A stretch of DNA of 64,000 nucleotides from Margaritifera margaritifera (GCA_029931535.1 JAQPZY010001301.1:1612001-1676000), one strand, 5' to 3'. Positions 56,545 through 61,033 are shown, counted from the stretch's first letter. The notes: a model not told the origin generated them from the letters alone. Numbers and translations: made by a program.

Positions 56545-58497
56545 TATACATGCATATATATATGTGTATATATGCATGCATGTATGTATGTATCTATGTA
56601 TCTATGTATGTATCTATATATGTATGTATTGCATATGTTTGTTAACATTCTCCTTTCTTCTACAGACGTCGGCAGCAGCTACCAATACCAAGGCAGTACA
56701 GTCACTATTGAAGTATACTGGTACCTCAAATCGGTCGCGGCCTCATTTTCCATAGACTTCACCTATTTTGGTACATATTCAGGTAAATACGTAAAAATAG
56801 CTCATACTAACAGAACAGAGAATCAATTTGTTCAGTTTTTTTCAAATTCGATGGAAGTTTTAATAGAATAGTATGAGATATAATTCAATTTTGCTGTAAT
56901 AATGCATTTTAATGCATTATATGCATTTTTATTAAAGTGCGTATACCTCAAAAACCACCCCGCTATCGGTCTCTTTATTGTTTGCATTCAAGGACTGTGT
57001 GCATGACATGATAGGACAGTGTGTATACAAGCAATTGGCATCTATCAGTAAAGAGTCACCAAATGATGGCAAACCTTAACCATTTTAGTTATTAACCATG
57101 AGGGGATGCTATTCTTGATAGAACCAGTTATAAAAATACTGTATAGCGTGCGTTTTGTGTTTTGTTTCGCGGGCTTGAATTCTTTCTTGAGAGGACGGAT
57201 TTTGAAAACTCGTAAAATTTACCTTTTGAGTTGCTATTGAATTGTTAAATTTTGAAAGCCATCCTTTAATACTGCGATTCCACTAATTATCTTCAACAGC
57301 GTAAACGACTTCACTAACCTGATTTTCAATATACTCCTCAAAGAACAGCAACAAGAATTGACTGAAATACGAAAGAGTTATTTGAATTAGGAGTGTATAT
57401 ATTTACATTTCCAAAATGTATATACCTCTTTGATCTATGCGGTATTATACTCACAAGTTGTTTTAGGAGTATAGCATGTCTATTAAACACGTTCAAATAT
57501 CGATTAAAACAATGTCGATGAAAGGATTTACATATTATGTATTCTTATCGCTAATTGAACAGCCACAATACAAAATCTGCACACGCCAAATTCCCTTAGC
57601 AAAAACATGTAACCACACGAATGAAACATTTGTCAGATTTATGATCGTGAAATATTTGTAATAACTGTCCGAACTGAAATCCGTCATATCGTGCTGCTGT
57701 TGAAATAAACCGACATGCGATTGTAATAAAATGTCATAGAATTCAGATGTGTTATAATCAAATCAATTTTACTTTTTCGAAATAAAATGTCTGTATATGT
57801 ACTATGGATACAAAAATTTTTGCACGACGGTTCTGCTGCACTAGCTTGTAAACAAATGCTAAATTACAAGACACAGTGGCATAGCGGAATATAAACGTTC
57901 AGTGTATCTATATAGTTCGAATACAGGAATCAAAGTTTCGCAAATCTCTGAATGTCCTAGTGTTATACACGTCTGCAGTAGTATTGTATCTATGTATATC
58001 ATATATAAGTCGTATAATAAAAAGATTTATACAAACATGACTATAATGTAACCTACTTACCTGCACAATCAATAAGTTTTTTTTTTCAGTTCCCCAAGGT
58101 ACCTCATGCAATGTAAATGAAAATTTAAACGCGTCAAGAACAGAATACAGATACAGACAGTCACCTGGATATGGCTTGGGATGGTATTTCCATACAGCGT
58201 ATGTACTGTCTTTTGGACATTTGGTCTTTTAATAAAATTCAATATGTTATACGGTCCTAATGATAAAAGACTCTTTCATAATTGGTCAAAAGTTCACCTC
58301 ACAAGTTCACAACAGTTACAGCTATTGTGTACATTTGTGTAAATTTACACATGTACATAAGTAAATTTCCAAAGCTTTTATATAGATTATATAAAATATT
58401 AGGAGATAAGCATAACACAGTATATATATGCTTATTCCGGTAAAATATTTTGCTGTAAGTACATATTATCTATGCTAAAATAAACGCTTTATAAATG

Positions 58498-58532
<35 letters not shown>

Positions 58533-60085
58533 TTTGATGATGGTTGTTCTAGTAATAGTAATGATAGTTTTGGTAGTGGTAGTAATTATAGTAATGGTAC
58601 TAGAGGTGCTGATAGTAGCAGTAATGGTAGTGTTGATGGTAGTATTATTAATGGTATTAATGGTGGTGGGTGAGCTATTGGTAGTAATGTCAATGGTAGT
58701 AGAGGTGGTGCTAGTGGTTCTAATGATAAGGGTTCTGGTGATGTTGATAATAGTAGTAATGGTAATAAATCTGGTAGTGGTTGTAATATAGTTAGTTGTA
58801 GTATTTAGCAGAATCAGACTTGTTATCATCCTGATCAAACTCTGATTCCTTGAATTAACAGATTTCATATAGATAGACTTTATACAAATATATATGCTGT
58901 TATCAATATACAGACATGTACAGAAACAATTTAAAATATACACGCACAATATACAGACAGGCAGACAGAGAGATAGATACATACATACATACATACATAC
59001 ATACATACATACATACATACATACATACATACATACACACATGCATGCATAATATTATCTCCTATCAATATCTTCCAGAAACTGTTATAATCTGATATTT
59101 ACATATCCATGGATAATTGTACTAACAGCCATAGAATGCTTTGCTCAGGAGGTTGTGATTTTTTCTTTCTTTTAAATAGTCAAATAGTTCTCTTTCTTTC
59201 TTTATTATCTGGCAAACTAAGCATGATAGACGAACATACACACATACATACAAGGGCATCATCATAGTGCAACTGACAAGTGTACAGAGATAAAGTGCAG
59301 TGCAAAATGTGCTCATGATATGATAATATGGGTTATTCATTGGGATGAAAGATTTGTTAATTTCGGCATCTCATAACTGTTTGATGTAGTTTTTTTACGT
59401 CTATCAGCTACTTAGCAGTGAATTACAACCTCTGGAATATCCATACAATTACATAAAGAGAGGATATCAGTATCATTTCCGCCAAACAATCTCTTGCTTG
59501 ACTGAAGACAGTGTGTGCACGGTGAACATCGCATGTCTATACCACAATTGTAATAAAAATCCACTGTTGTAATAATACTACAATAGTGGTTATATTAATA
59601 AACGTTATTACAATAGTGTTTTGTGATCTCCTCCTTTTGTAATAACCGCTATTGTATTAAACCGACCAATGATTTTGTATTAACCGCTATCTTGAAAGGC
59701 ATTACAACGTCATCATCTCATCTGGTTGCATTTATTAAGAAAATTGCAAAATTTAACTTTATCACAATTCGCGGTGTCCATCACAAATCAGCTGGAACCA
59801 CAATCTAAATGTAACTGCAATGGTGGCTACTTCACAGTGGTCTATAATAGTCTCATAAAACGTGGACCTCCAGATCATGTTCATGAAGCTATATATCATG
59901 TGAAACAAAGTTTATCAGCCATGGTTTCCATTGCTAACAATTTCCAAATTTTGATTTATGTAGTTACACCTGTACATTCACCGTGACATCAGAACCACAA
60001 TATAATAATGACACGATTGTCATCCGGATCGACGGGGTGGATACTAACTTCACGAATAATACTTTGACGGTTCATCATAATGGTT

Positions 60086-60133
<48 letters not shown>

Positions 60134-61033
60134 GAATATATCATAAGGTGGTCAATACACTTCGACATGCAACTAGACAAGATGTATATCATTAATACTA
60201 AGCTAAAACTGCTGTTCAGACTGAGCTTTAAATAAATGAAATACATTCACTACTACAATTATTTTACATCCCACTTTTATAAATCCTATCTTGAAGATCA
60301 TAAAGAGATTGAAGTAAAAGATTATGATTAGTGGAGTTAAATCCCCAAAATGCGTGTGTAATGATTGCAGAAACTCACTTTCATGAACAATACTATCTAT
60401 TTTTTCATCAACAGTCCTTAACAAAAAGGAACCGACATATTTGTACATATAAAAAAGGGTTTAGACTGATATATGTGTGTACATTATATCAGCTGATAAT
60501 CTACAAAAATCTAGAAGTAGTACAGAATTATAGGTGTGCACACGTTTAAATTTGCAAATGATGCACAAGTACATAACAAATTGAACAAGATACTAGTATT
60601 TCTTTATATATCCCTCAAATAGTAGGATTGAAGAAAATCTACCTAATAATTGTGTTCTATGTTGGCCAATTTCTAAACTGATCTGACACTCCCAGTATTT
60701 ATTATACAAGAAAAGAGAAAGCGAATATGAAACAAAATGGGTATAACAAATAATATATTTATTGTGTTTGCCTTAGGTTGTAATGGTATGTTAATCTGTC
60801 TGGAGTTTGAGAGTGTCAATAGGTTATTGCAGCAACACCGCTAGACTAAAACCAAGGTAATTACGTATGTTTTAAATAATATCCCTTTTGGAATGTAGGA
60901 GGAACGGCCTTGATCGACATCAGTAGCTTGACAACCCATTACTTCAAATATCCATCGCTGACGTTCCAATTTGTCGGATCATACTATGATCGTTATGGAG
61001 GGTTTTATGTGGCGTACTGGTCGGAACCAACAG
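2919..61033 (+). CDS. Internal part of one large multi-exon gene for a tandem CUB-like-domain protein
   Basis: Sixteen exons (listed separately) join without a stop into 1875 coding bases, 625 codons. The six-exon cassette occurs three times with conserved exon lengths and border phases 1-1, 1-2, 2-1, 1-1, 1-2, 2-1. Domain reading: exons 2+3+4 give a 121-122 residue CUB-like domain with two Cys, an SPGYG motif and a terminal GGF-V-Y strand; exons 5+6+1 give a 111-residue Cys-free CUB-like domain. CUB domains are extracellular modules of about 110 residues used for protein or carbohydrate binding. The many N-X-S/T sites fit secretion. No start codon, signal peptide, transmembrane segment or stop codon is in view, so both ends lie outside. 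Three adjacent genes instead of one is possible but unlikely, because nothing resembling first or last exons lies between the units. Exons and frame are seen directly; the CUB assignment is by pattern; the function is unknown. Confidence 0.8.
4133..4372 (+). mobile_element. 3' end of a non-LTR retrotransposon (L2/CR1/Rex1-like), truncated
   Basis: An open frame from 4136 ends in [16 protein letters not shown] and a stop (4190-4192). This is the conserved C-terminal F-S-LKT-LF pattern of LINE reverse-transcriptase ORFs. It is followed by a 3' UTR with an AAGCGCTGTACAAACTC-type end and an ATT-rich tail. Unit B has no such sequence at the paralogous place, so it inserted after the duplication. 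The clade is inferred from the tail pattern only. Confidence 0.6.
4519..4553. repeat. (GTT)n microsatellite
   Basis: Pure GTT tract lying inside what was the polypyrimidine tract of the dead exon 2 copy. It may have displaced the original acceptor context. Confidence 0.9.
4561..4638 (+). pseudogene. Dead duplicate of exon 2 (exon 2') in unit A
   Basis: The sequence starts like exon 2 (TTCCCCAAGGTACCTCATGC, very close to exon 2C) and continues recognisably to about 4638. The acceptor dinucleotide AG is GG here (4559-4560). A one-base deletion relative to exon 2C in the AATTTAA-CGC segment shifts the frame, and the SPGYG region and donor are lost. It arose by a local tandem duplication together with its flanking intron, and the second copy at 5022 remained intact. 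Confidence 0.8.
5022..5130 (+). CDS. Exon 2 of unit A: N-terminal third of two-Cys CUB-like domain
   Basis: 109 bases, phase 1-2. The acceptor is TTTCAG and the donor is GTATGT. It encodes the first cysteine (TLCNANEP), an [14 protein letters not shown] segment and the aromatic run GWYWH. C ... SPGY ... is the entry signature of CUB domains (usually C-G ... SPNYP ... Y). It joins exon 3A in phase to give D-Y-SC, where the second cysteine lies. It is nearly identical in protein to exons 2B and 2C. Confidence 0.88.
5458..5720. repeat. (TAA)n followed by degenerate GTA/GGT trinucleotide repeat
   Basis: A pure (TAA) run at 5458-5480 passes into a purine- and GT-rich imperfect trinucleotide block. 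The same compound repeat lies downstream of exon 2B (about 38845-38920) and exon 2C (58496-58800), so it predates the unit duplications. The long open frames across it encode low-complexity V/M/I/L runs and are repeat artefacts. Confidence 0.85.
5851..6230. mobile_element. MITE-like element with inverted terminal repeats in intron 2A
   Basis: The ends are inverted copies of about 90 bases. The left arm contains GCAAGCCACAAAAGACAATCC, and the right arm read on the minus strand contains GCATGCCACAAATTACAATCC. Both continue through a shared GTGCTGAGATTT block and CTCATGA. Units B (about 39012) and C (about 58885) show the uninterrupted flank, an empty site. There is no coding capacity. I could not fix the target-site duplication. 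Confidence 0.7.
6990..7790. repeat. Diverged tandem repeat, about four units of 190-255 bases
   Basis: A core of the form TTATAT-CCAATTTT ... TTCACTATGCA recurs at about 7044, 7228, 7451 and 7705. Each copy is preceded by a G-rich segment (one contains a run of seven G then TGGGGGTGG) and followed by an A-rich segment. The copies are strongly diverged, so this is an old array. Confidence 0.55.
7790..9700. other. AT-rich intronic sequence, nothing identified
   Basis: Very AT-rich sequence within the large intron 2A insertion. It has only short open frames without recognisable motifs. It may belong to the same decayed element as the coding-like block that follows. Confidence 0.4.
9700..11190 (+). 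pseudogene. Unidentified decayed coding block, probably from a mobile element or old viral insertion
   Basis: Several coding-like runs follow one another on the + strand. One is a Lys-rich run from about 9700 ([10 protein letters not shown] type). A second is an 83-codon frame at 10125-10376 containing [11 protein letters not shown] third starts at ATG 10517 and runs about 109 codons with a single internal TAA; it begins with an Ala/Gly-rich [15 protein letters not shown] segment. A further run lies near 11030-11190 ([14 protein letters not shown]). Frames are broken by stops and shifts. I recognise none of them. The location beside a Maverick/Polinton integrase fossil suggests they could be other genes of that element, which is inference only. 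Confidence 0.35.
12253..13208 (+). pseudogene. Reverse transcriptase domain of the LINE
   Basis: The frame begins after an in-frame TGA near 12264 with [20 protein letters not shown], the usual start of LINE RT domains. Motifs in order are the [12 protein letters not shown] region, the expected A-box Asp replaced by Glu (EYEKVVD), the B-box region with GCVLSS, and the C box YADD. A shift or stop at 13208 separates the conserved KYLG segment from the next part. The missing A-box Asp and the stops mean no activity. Confidence 0.8.
13920..14045. repeat. 60-base tandem duplication in the LINE 3' region
   Basis: TTTATTACTGCTTGTCTGAT and the following 40 bases occur twice in direct succession with a few differences. 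This is a local duplication after the element decayed. Confidence 0.8.
14580..15500 (-). pseudogene. Maverick/Polinton-type integrase fossil, split by a microsatellite
   Basis: Read on the minus strand from about 15500 the pieces come in the order of a Polinton integrase. These are [14 protein letters not shown], then [12 protein letters not shown] with the first catalytic Asp (codon 15354-15356), then [15 protein letters not shown], then [16 protein letters not shown], then a C-terminal [18 protein letters not shown] segment. An (AT)n/(ATAC)n array at about 15230-15316 interrupts the core and changes frame, and several stops follow. It cannot be functional. Polinton integrases are RVE-family DDE enzymes of large self-synthesising DNA transposons. 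The rest of the element is not clear; the block at 9700-11190 may be part of it. Confidence 0.75.
15230..15316. repeat. (AT)n-(ATAC)n microsatellite inside the integrase fossil
   Basis: Pure AT passing into CATA units, located between the two halves of the integrase core. Confidence 0.95.
15700..16430. other. Intronic sequence, nothing identified
   Basis: AT-rich end of the unit A insertion. Homology to units B and C resumes at about 16430 with the ATTGTAGTAA block. Confidence 0.4.
16772..16890 (+). CDS. Exon 3 of unit A: middle third of two-Cys CUB-like domain
   Basis: 119 bases, phase 2-1. The acceptor is TATATAG and the donor is the weak GTTAGA. It starts with YSCTF, the second cysteine of the domain, followed by [12 protein letters not shown], which matches the central CUB beta strands, and ends in NNSMTVSHS. 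There are two or three N-glycosylation sequons. The donor runs straight into a (CT)n tract, as in all three units. Confidence 0.88.
16891..17678 (+). other. Intron 3 of unit A
   Basis: Begins with a (CT)n array. The rest is AT-rich and paralogous to 40490-41514 and 60083-60898. No exon is seen. Confidence 0.7.
16897..16946. repeat. (CT)n microsatellite at the exon 3A donor
   Basis: 50 bases of pure CT starting six bases inside the intron. The position is shared by units B and C. Confidence 0.95.
17679..17813 (+). CDS. Exon 4 of unit A: C-terminal third of two-Cys CUB-like domain
   Basis: 135 bases, phase 1-1. The acceptor is ATTTAG and the donor is GTAAAT. It encodes [22 protein letters not shown], matching the typical CUB ending l-i-F-sD-s ... 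GGF-a-Y. It is preceded by a His/Tyr-rich loop (TSHYYKYP). One codon is missing relative to exon 4B, where the loop has an extra Lys. Over 50 consecutive bases are identical to exon 4B, including third positions. Confidence 0.9.
17814..20049 (+). other. Intron 4 of unit A
   Basis: About 2.2 kb, the same size as intron 4B and without obvious insertions. Shared blocks include one near 18530-18600 and one near 19590-19690. No coding signal was found; the short frame at 18551-18739 is not conserved as protein in B. Confidence 0.65.
20050..20152 (+). CDS. Exon 5 of unit A: N-terminal third of Cys-free CUB-like domain
   Basis: 103 bases, phase 1-2. The acceptor is TTTGCAG and the donor is GTAAGT. 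It encodes a segment ending [13 protein letters not shown]. The SSPYLN piece occupies the place of the CUB SPGYP motif. There is no cysteine where exon 2 has one. The same border phases as exon 2 support the view that exons 5-6-1 are a diverged copy of 2-3-4. Confidence 0.87.
21140..22590. mobile_element. Long inverted repeat, arms about 390-405 bases, spacer about 660 bases
   Basis: The left arm (about 21140-21545) and right arm (about 22203-22590) are inverted copies of moderate identity. Anchors are GATCCATTATGAATCGTACC on the left against GGTACGATTCATAATGGATC on the right, GCGCAAACTTTTGTAATTTG against CAAATTACAAAAGTTTGCGC in reverse orientation, and GACAAAAT near the inner ends. The arms carry coding-like minus-strand frames (20981-21166, 21254-21538). 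It could be a fold-back or DNA transposon relic, or two copies of another element in opposite orientation. No family was recognised. Confidence 0.65.
21987..22031. repeat. (TAA)n microsatellite in the inverted-repeat spacer
   Basis: Pure AAT/TAA run of about 45 bases. Confidence 0.95.
22692..22780. repeat. Pair of 44-base tandem units
   Basis: ACTTGCAACACxxGACAAGG is followed by a T-rich stretch and CCTxxAGGTA, twice in direct succession just outside the inverted repeat. Confidence 0.7.
23600..24259 (-). pseudogene. Unidentified decayed coding block, minus strand
   Basis: Two consecutive minus-strand frames (24047-24259 and 23600-24022) are separated by a stop. The first encodes a charged, probably coiled segment ([18 protein letters not shown]); the second is Lys-rich. 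The composition looks protein-like, not random, but no family is recognised. They are most plausibly part of a decayed element in the intron 5A insertion. Confidence 0.3.
25673..25752. repeat. (CT)n microsatellite
   Basis: 80 bases of pure CT. Frames across it encode Ser-Leu or Arg-Glu runs and are artefacts. Confidence 0.95.
27880..28330 (-). pseudogene. Second Maverick/Polinton-type integrase fossil: C-terminal part with chromodomain
   Basis: Read on the minus strand, [19 protein letters not shown] matches the P-TY--D--GE-I-G-FY segment that ends these integrases. After a frameshift comes YVLVKWKGY ... [10 protein letters not shown] (about 27888-27962), the chromodomain signature (VKWKGY ... 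W-P--N). Upstream, around 28140-28330, a decayed FEKG-L segment fits the same protein. The catalytic core is not found. Stops and shifts make it non-functional. The chromodomain match is the strongest part; the Polinton assignment is by analogy with the first fossil. A Ty3-type chromointegrase is an alternative. Confidence 0.55.
29045..29091. repeat. (AT)n microsatellite with a preceding (CT)n tract
   Basis: CT run at 28996-29018, then pure AT. It lies close to where homology to intron 5B resumes. Confidence 0.95.
30066..30178 (+). CDS. Exon 6 of unit A: middle third of Cys-free CUB-like domain
   Basis: 113 bases, phase 2-1. The acceptor is TCTCAG and the donor is GTAAGC. It encodes GRYTYTVSP, then [20 protein letters not shown] and the ending RINGA, aligning with the central CUB strands of exon 3 ([11 protein letters not shown]) but with no cysteine. 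Phase 1 at the 3' end matches exon 1 of the next unit, giving a continuous frame into unit B. N-T-S and N-L-S sequons are present. Confidence 0.87.
30420..30474. repeat. (CT)n microsatellite after exon 6A
   Basis: Pure CT, about 240 bases after the exon. The same position is occupied after exon 6B (45721-45797). Confidence 0.95.
31236..31345 (-). repeat. tRNA-derived SINE head, copy in unit A
   Basis: The minus strand reads like a tRNA 5' half: GGAGTCGCGG, then A box TAACTCAGCTGG (31318-31329), then a degraded B box (GGTTTAATAAT). The 3' continuation (CCGGGTCGGCTGCC) resembles that of the copy at 46540-46620, which lies at the paralogous intron position. It is not a functional tRNA. Confidence 0.6.
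32080..32162. repeat. (AT)n microsatellite abutting the Penelope-like fragment
   Basis: 83 bases of pure AT ending exactly where the element's coding homology starts. Confidence 0.95.
32164..33150 (+). mobile_element. Penelope-like retroelement fragment, 3' part with GIY-YIG endonuclease
   Basis: Three reading frames in succession carry the end of a Penelope-like ORF. First comes [16 protein letters not shown] near 32215, then [33 protein letters not shown] and a Cys-rich segment ([12 protein letters not shown]). The GIY-YIG core follows as NVIYHLTC and QYLGET (about 32670-32725). [17 protein letters not shown] segment then lies in another frame at 32865-32915. The reverse transcriptase part is missing (5' truncated at the AT array), and frameshifts kill it. 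An AATAAA lies near the 3' end. Confidence 0.8.
33160..34530. repeat. Paralogous intron block shared with 51470-52500
   Basis: Shared landmarks are a GAGACGGAATG-GACxGTTATGG block (33345 versus 51650), CATGTAGAAATA (33737 versus 52015) and TTTGCTGTGTGTAAAC (34180 versus 52345). It is non-coding and marks the duplicated unit. Confidence 0.6.
35299..35384. repeat. (CA)n-(TA)n compound microsatellite
   Basis: CA run followed directly by a pure AT run. Confidence 0.95.
35893..36060 (-). repeat. tRNA-like SINE remnant
   Basis: The minus strand contains GGGAGCTGCGGTGGCTTAGT, an A-box-like start, then a CAT anticodon-like position, then GTTTGACTCCC, a B-box-like element, in tRNA spacing. A more degraded relative lies at the paralogous place at 55393-55520. 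Confidence 0.5.
36699..36763. repeat. (AT)n microsatellite before exon 1B
   Basis: Pure AT, paralogous in position to the arrays before exons 1A and 1C. Confidence 0.95.
36976..37092 (+). CDS. Exon 1 of unit B: C-terminal third of Cys-free CUB-like domain
   Basis: 117 bases, phase 1-1. The acceptor is TTTCAAG and the donor is GTAAGT. It encodes [16 protein letters not shown] and [15 protein letters not shown]. It completes the domain begun by exons 5A and 6A: together 103+113+117 bases, 111 residues, the usual CUB length. It has one N-F-T sequon. Confidence 0.88.
37093..38411 (+). other. Intron 1 of unit B
   Basis: About 1.3 kb. It holds a single copy of the segment that is duplicated in intron 1A. 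Short frames at 37263-37623 are not conserved in A or C. No exon is seen. Confidence 0.7.
38412..38520 (+). CDS. Exon 2 of unit B: N-terminal third of two-Cys CUB-like domain
   Basis: 109 bases, phase 1-2. The acceptor is ATTTTAG and the donor is GTATGT. It keeps the first Cys (TLCNMNEP), [10 protein letters not shown], the [11 protein letters not shown] core and the split Ala codon GC/T that joins exon 3B. Differences from exon 2A are conservative. Confidence 0.88.
38521..40370 (+). other. Intron 2 of unit B
   Basis: 1.85 kb, close to the uninterrupted size. It contains a GTA/GCA trinucleotide block (about 38845-38920), a (CATA)n tract (39403-39455) and the empty sites for the MITE and large insertion seen in unit A. 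No exon is seen. Confidence 0.7.
39403..39455. repeat. (CATA)n-type microsatellite
   Basis: Imperfect CATA/CACA repeat. A similar tract occupies the paralogous intron in unit C (58977-59040). Confidence 0.9.
40371..40489 (+). CDS. Exon 3 of unit B: middle third of two-Cys CUB-like domain
   Basis: 119 bases, phase 2-1. The acceptor is TTTAG and the donor is the weak GTTAGC. It encodes [20 protein letters not shown], then [19 protein letters not shown]. The second Cys is kept, and N-F-T and N-N-S sequons are present. The 3' end of this exon and its donor have a partial duplicate 187 bases downstream (40658-40678). Confidence 0.88.
40471..40783. repeat. Tandem duplication covering the 3' end of exon 3B plus (CT)n
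   Basis: The block ATGACGGTTAATCACATTGG, a CT tract, CGATGGATCAATCGAC and CTATAATG occurs at 40471-40657 and again, shorter, at 40658-40783. The second copy has GGTCAG where the true donor has GGTTAG. The copy contains only the last 19 exon bases, so it is not a usable exon, but it is a possible decoy donor. Confidence 0.85.
40490..41514 (+). other. Intron 3 of unit B
   Basis: Two (CT)n arrays (40496-40586 and 40685-40729) at the start, then AT-rich sequence paralogous to introns 3A and 3C. No exon is seen. Confidence 0.7.
41515..41652 (+). CDS. Exon 4 of unit B: C-terminal third of two-Cys CUB-like domain
   Basis: 138 bases, phase 1-1, one codon longer than in A and C (an extra Lys in TSHYYKKYP). 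The acceptor is AATTAG and the donor is GTAAGT. It encodes [20 protein letters not shown] and the terminal YWSEP, a good match to the CUB C-terminal strands. The core is base-for-base identical to exon 4A over more than 50 positions. Confidence 0.9.
41653..43875 (+). other. Intron 4 of unit B
   Basis: 2.2 kb, paralogous to intron 4A. It contains (CT)n at 42366-42394 and (AT)n at 42843-42916, absent from A. No exon is seen. Frames at 42091-42435 are not conserved. Confidence 0.65.
42843..42916. repeat. (AT)n microsatellite
   Basis: Pure AT, 74 bases, intron 4B. Confidence 0.95.
43876..43978 (+). CDS. Exon 5 of unit B: N-terminal third of Cys-free CUB-like domain
   Basis: 103 bases, phase 1-2. 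The acceptor is TCACAG and the donor is GTAAGT. It encodes [20 protein letters not shown], then [13 protein letters not shown]. The second half is identical in protein to exon 5A while the first half differs (GPEG against TPES), so constraint is stronger on the SSPYLN side. Confidence 0.87.
43979..45379 (+). other. Intron 5 of unit B
   Basis: 1.4 kb. The block 44220-44570 has no counterpart I can see in the rest of the window. The block 44720-45000 carries a CAGTGACATTGACATTTGACC-type dispersed repeat also present in intron 5A near 29270. No exon is seen. Confidence 0.6.
45380..45492 (+). CDS. Exon 6 of unit B: middle third of Cys-free CUB-like domain
   Basis: 113 bases, phase 2-1. The acceptor is TCTCAG and the donor is GTAAGC. 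It encodes [20 protein letters not shown] and then [17 protein letters not shown]. Four short substitutions separate it from exon 6A. Its phase-1 end joins exon 1C in frame across 11 kb of intron. Confidence 0.87.
45721..45797. repeat. (CT)n microsatellite after exon 6B
   Basis: 77 bases of almost pure CT, at the position of the tract after exon 6A. Confidence 0.95.
46530..46625 (-). repeat. tRNA-derived SINE head, copy in unit B
   Basis: The minus strand has GGGAGCCACGG, a perfect A box TAGCTCAGTTGG (46598-46609) and the TAGAGCGCCGGACTC continuation typical of tRNA-derived SINEs. No intact B box follows. It sits at the same distance from exon 6 as the unit A copy. Confidence 0.65.
47687..48121 (-). 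pseudogene. C-terminal part of the LINE reverse transcriptase ORF
   Basis: An open minus-strand frame of 144 codons: [20 protein letters not shown], then [29 protein letters not shown] and YACKTWTVY. These are the characteristic post-catalytic segments (thumb/connection) of the family; the FADD catalytic box lies just upstream at about 48150 in a neighbouring frame. It is not a host gene. Confidence 0.85.
50403..50580. repeat. Tandem duplication (about 80-90 bases) at the LINE 5' end
   Basis: TTTTCGAATGTTAAGGCGAA ... AAGCATGGGGTTGCC occurs twice in direct succession. Tandem 5' UTR units are common in LINEs and may be promoter monomers. Confidence 0.75.
51470..52500. repeat. Paralogous intron block, copy before unit C
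   Basis: Counterpart of 33160-34530. The last part (52400-52720) also matches the window start (230-480), which places the window's left edge inside the same block of unit A. Confidence 0.6.
52640..53110 (+). repeat. Dispersed bivalve-type repeat, copy 2
   Basis: It shares with 440-1000 the phrases AACACTCTAGAGACC, GGTATGTAAGCTTGTATCAT and GAGTTTGATTATGAG. It lies at the paralogous intron position, so it was present before unit duplication. The frame at 52723-52932 lies inside it and is not a gene. Confidence 0.55.
54149..54206. repeat. (AT)n microsatellite left of the hairpin
   Basis: Pure AT, 58 bases. Confidence 0.95.
54223..54373. mobile_element. Hairpin element: 71-base inverted arms, 9-base loop
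   Basis: The left arm (54223-54293, starting CTTAGTAAT) and right arm (54303-54373, ending ATTACTAAG) are inverted copies with only a few mismatches, separated by TGCGAAATG. The innermost 14 bases (GGATCATGACGAGA and its complement) are perfect. (AT)n arrays flank it on the left and, past a CA run, on the right. It looks like a small non-autonomous DNA element inserted in AT sequence. No coding capacity. Confidence 0.8.
54376..54468. repeat. (CA)n-(AT)n compound microsatellite right of the hairpin
   Basis: CA run, CATACATA, then interrupted AT. Confidence 0.95.
54855..54884. repeat. (ATT)n microsatellite
   Basis: Pure ATT, 30 bases. Confidence 0.9.
55393..55520 (-). repeat. Degraded tRNA-like SINE remnant
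   Basis: Flanks and spacing match the remnant at 35893-36060 (GATCAGTTGGTGGGA against GATCATTTGATGGGA). The tRNA-like part is nearly unrecognisable on its own; the call rests on the paralogous alignment. Confidence 0.35.
56454..56548. repeat. (AT)n microsatellite before exon 1C
   Basis: Interrupted AT array followed by TGTATGTATC repeats, ending about 30 bases before exon 1C. A long frame runs from the repeat into the real exon and must not be taken as a protein start. Confidence 0.95.
56666..56782 (+). CDS. Exon 1 of unit C: C-terminal third of Cys-free CUB-like domain
   Basis: 117 bases, phase 1-1. The acceptor is TCTACAG and the donor is GTAAAT. It encodes [16 protein letters not shown] and [15 protein letters not shown]. 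It completes the domain begun by exons 5B and 6B. The acceptor is the best of the three exon 1 copies. Confidence 0.88.
56783..58089 (+). other. Intron 1 of unit C
   Basis: 1.3 kb, collinear with intron 1B, single copy of the segment duplicated in A. No exon is seen. Confidence 0.7.
58090..58198 (+). CDS. Exon 2 of unit C: N-terminal third of two-Cys CUB-like domain
   Basis: 109 bases, phase 1-2. The acceptor is TTTTTTCAG and the donor is GTATGT. It encodes [20 protein letters not shown] and [11 protein letters not shown]. The first Cys is kept, an N-A-S sequon is gained, and Trp is changed to Phe in the aromatic run. Its 5' end is the closest relative of the dead exon 2' in unit A. Confidence 0.88.
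58496..58800. repeat. (TAA)n plus degenerate GTA/GGT trinucleotide block
   Basis: Counterpart of the block after exons 2A and 2B. Long frames on both strands are low complexity and not genes. Confidence 0.9.
58977..59040. repeat. (CATA)n microsatellite
   Basis: Nearly pure ACAT repeat, 64 bases. Confidence 0.95.
59964..60082 (+). CDS. Exon 3 of unit C: middle third of two-Cys CUB-like domain
   Basis: 119 bases, phase 2-1. The acceptor is TATGTAG and the donor is the weak GTTAGT. It encodes [20 protein letters not shown], then [19 protein letters not shown]. The second Cys is kept, and three N-glycosylation sequons (NDT, NFT, NNT) occur within the exon. A (CT)n tract follows the donor directly. 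Confidence 0.88.
60083..60898 (+). other. Intron 3 of unit C
   Basis: Starts with (CT)n (60088-60131), then AT-rich sequence paralogous to introns 3A and 3B. No exon is seen. Confidence 0.7.
60899..61033 (+). CDS. Exon 4 of unit C: C-terminal third of two-Cys CUB-like domain
   Basis: 135 bases, phase 1-1. The acceptor is ATGTAG and the donor is GTAGAT. It encodes [20 protein letters not shown] and YWSEP. The Asp of FDGS in units A and B is Val here; that position corresponds to the sD of the CUB consensus. It is the last exon in the window. Confidence 0.88.

Larger units (their letters stand above)
45493..56665 (+). other. Inter-unit intron between exon 6B and exon 1C
   Basis: 11.2 kb. It is paralogous to the A-B inter-unit intron on both flanks, with a 3.4-kb minus-strand LINE inserted in the middle. 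It also holds (CT)n, SINE remnants, a dispersed repeat, a hairpin element and several (AT)n arrays. Stretches 50650-51470 and 53110-54140 show nothing identifiable. Confidence 0.65.
58199..59963 (+). other. Intron 2 of unit C
   Basis: 1.77 kb, collinear with intron 2B, with the (TAA)n/GTA block and a (CATA)n tract. It has the empty site for the unit A insertions. No exon is seen. Confidence 0.7.
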
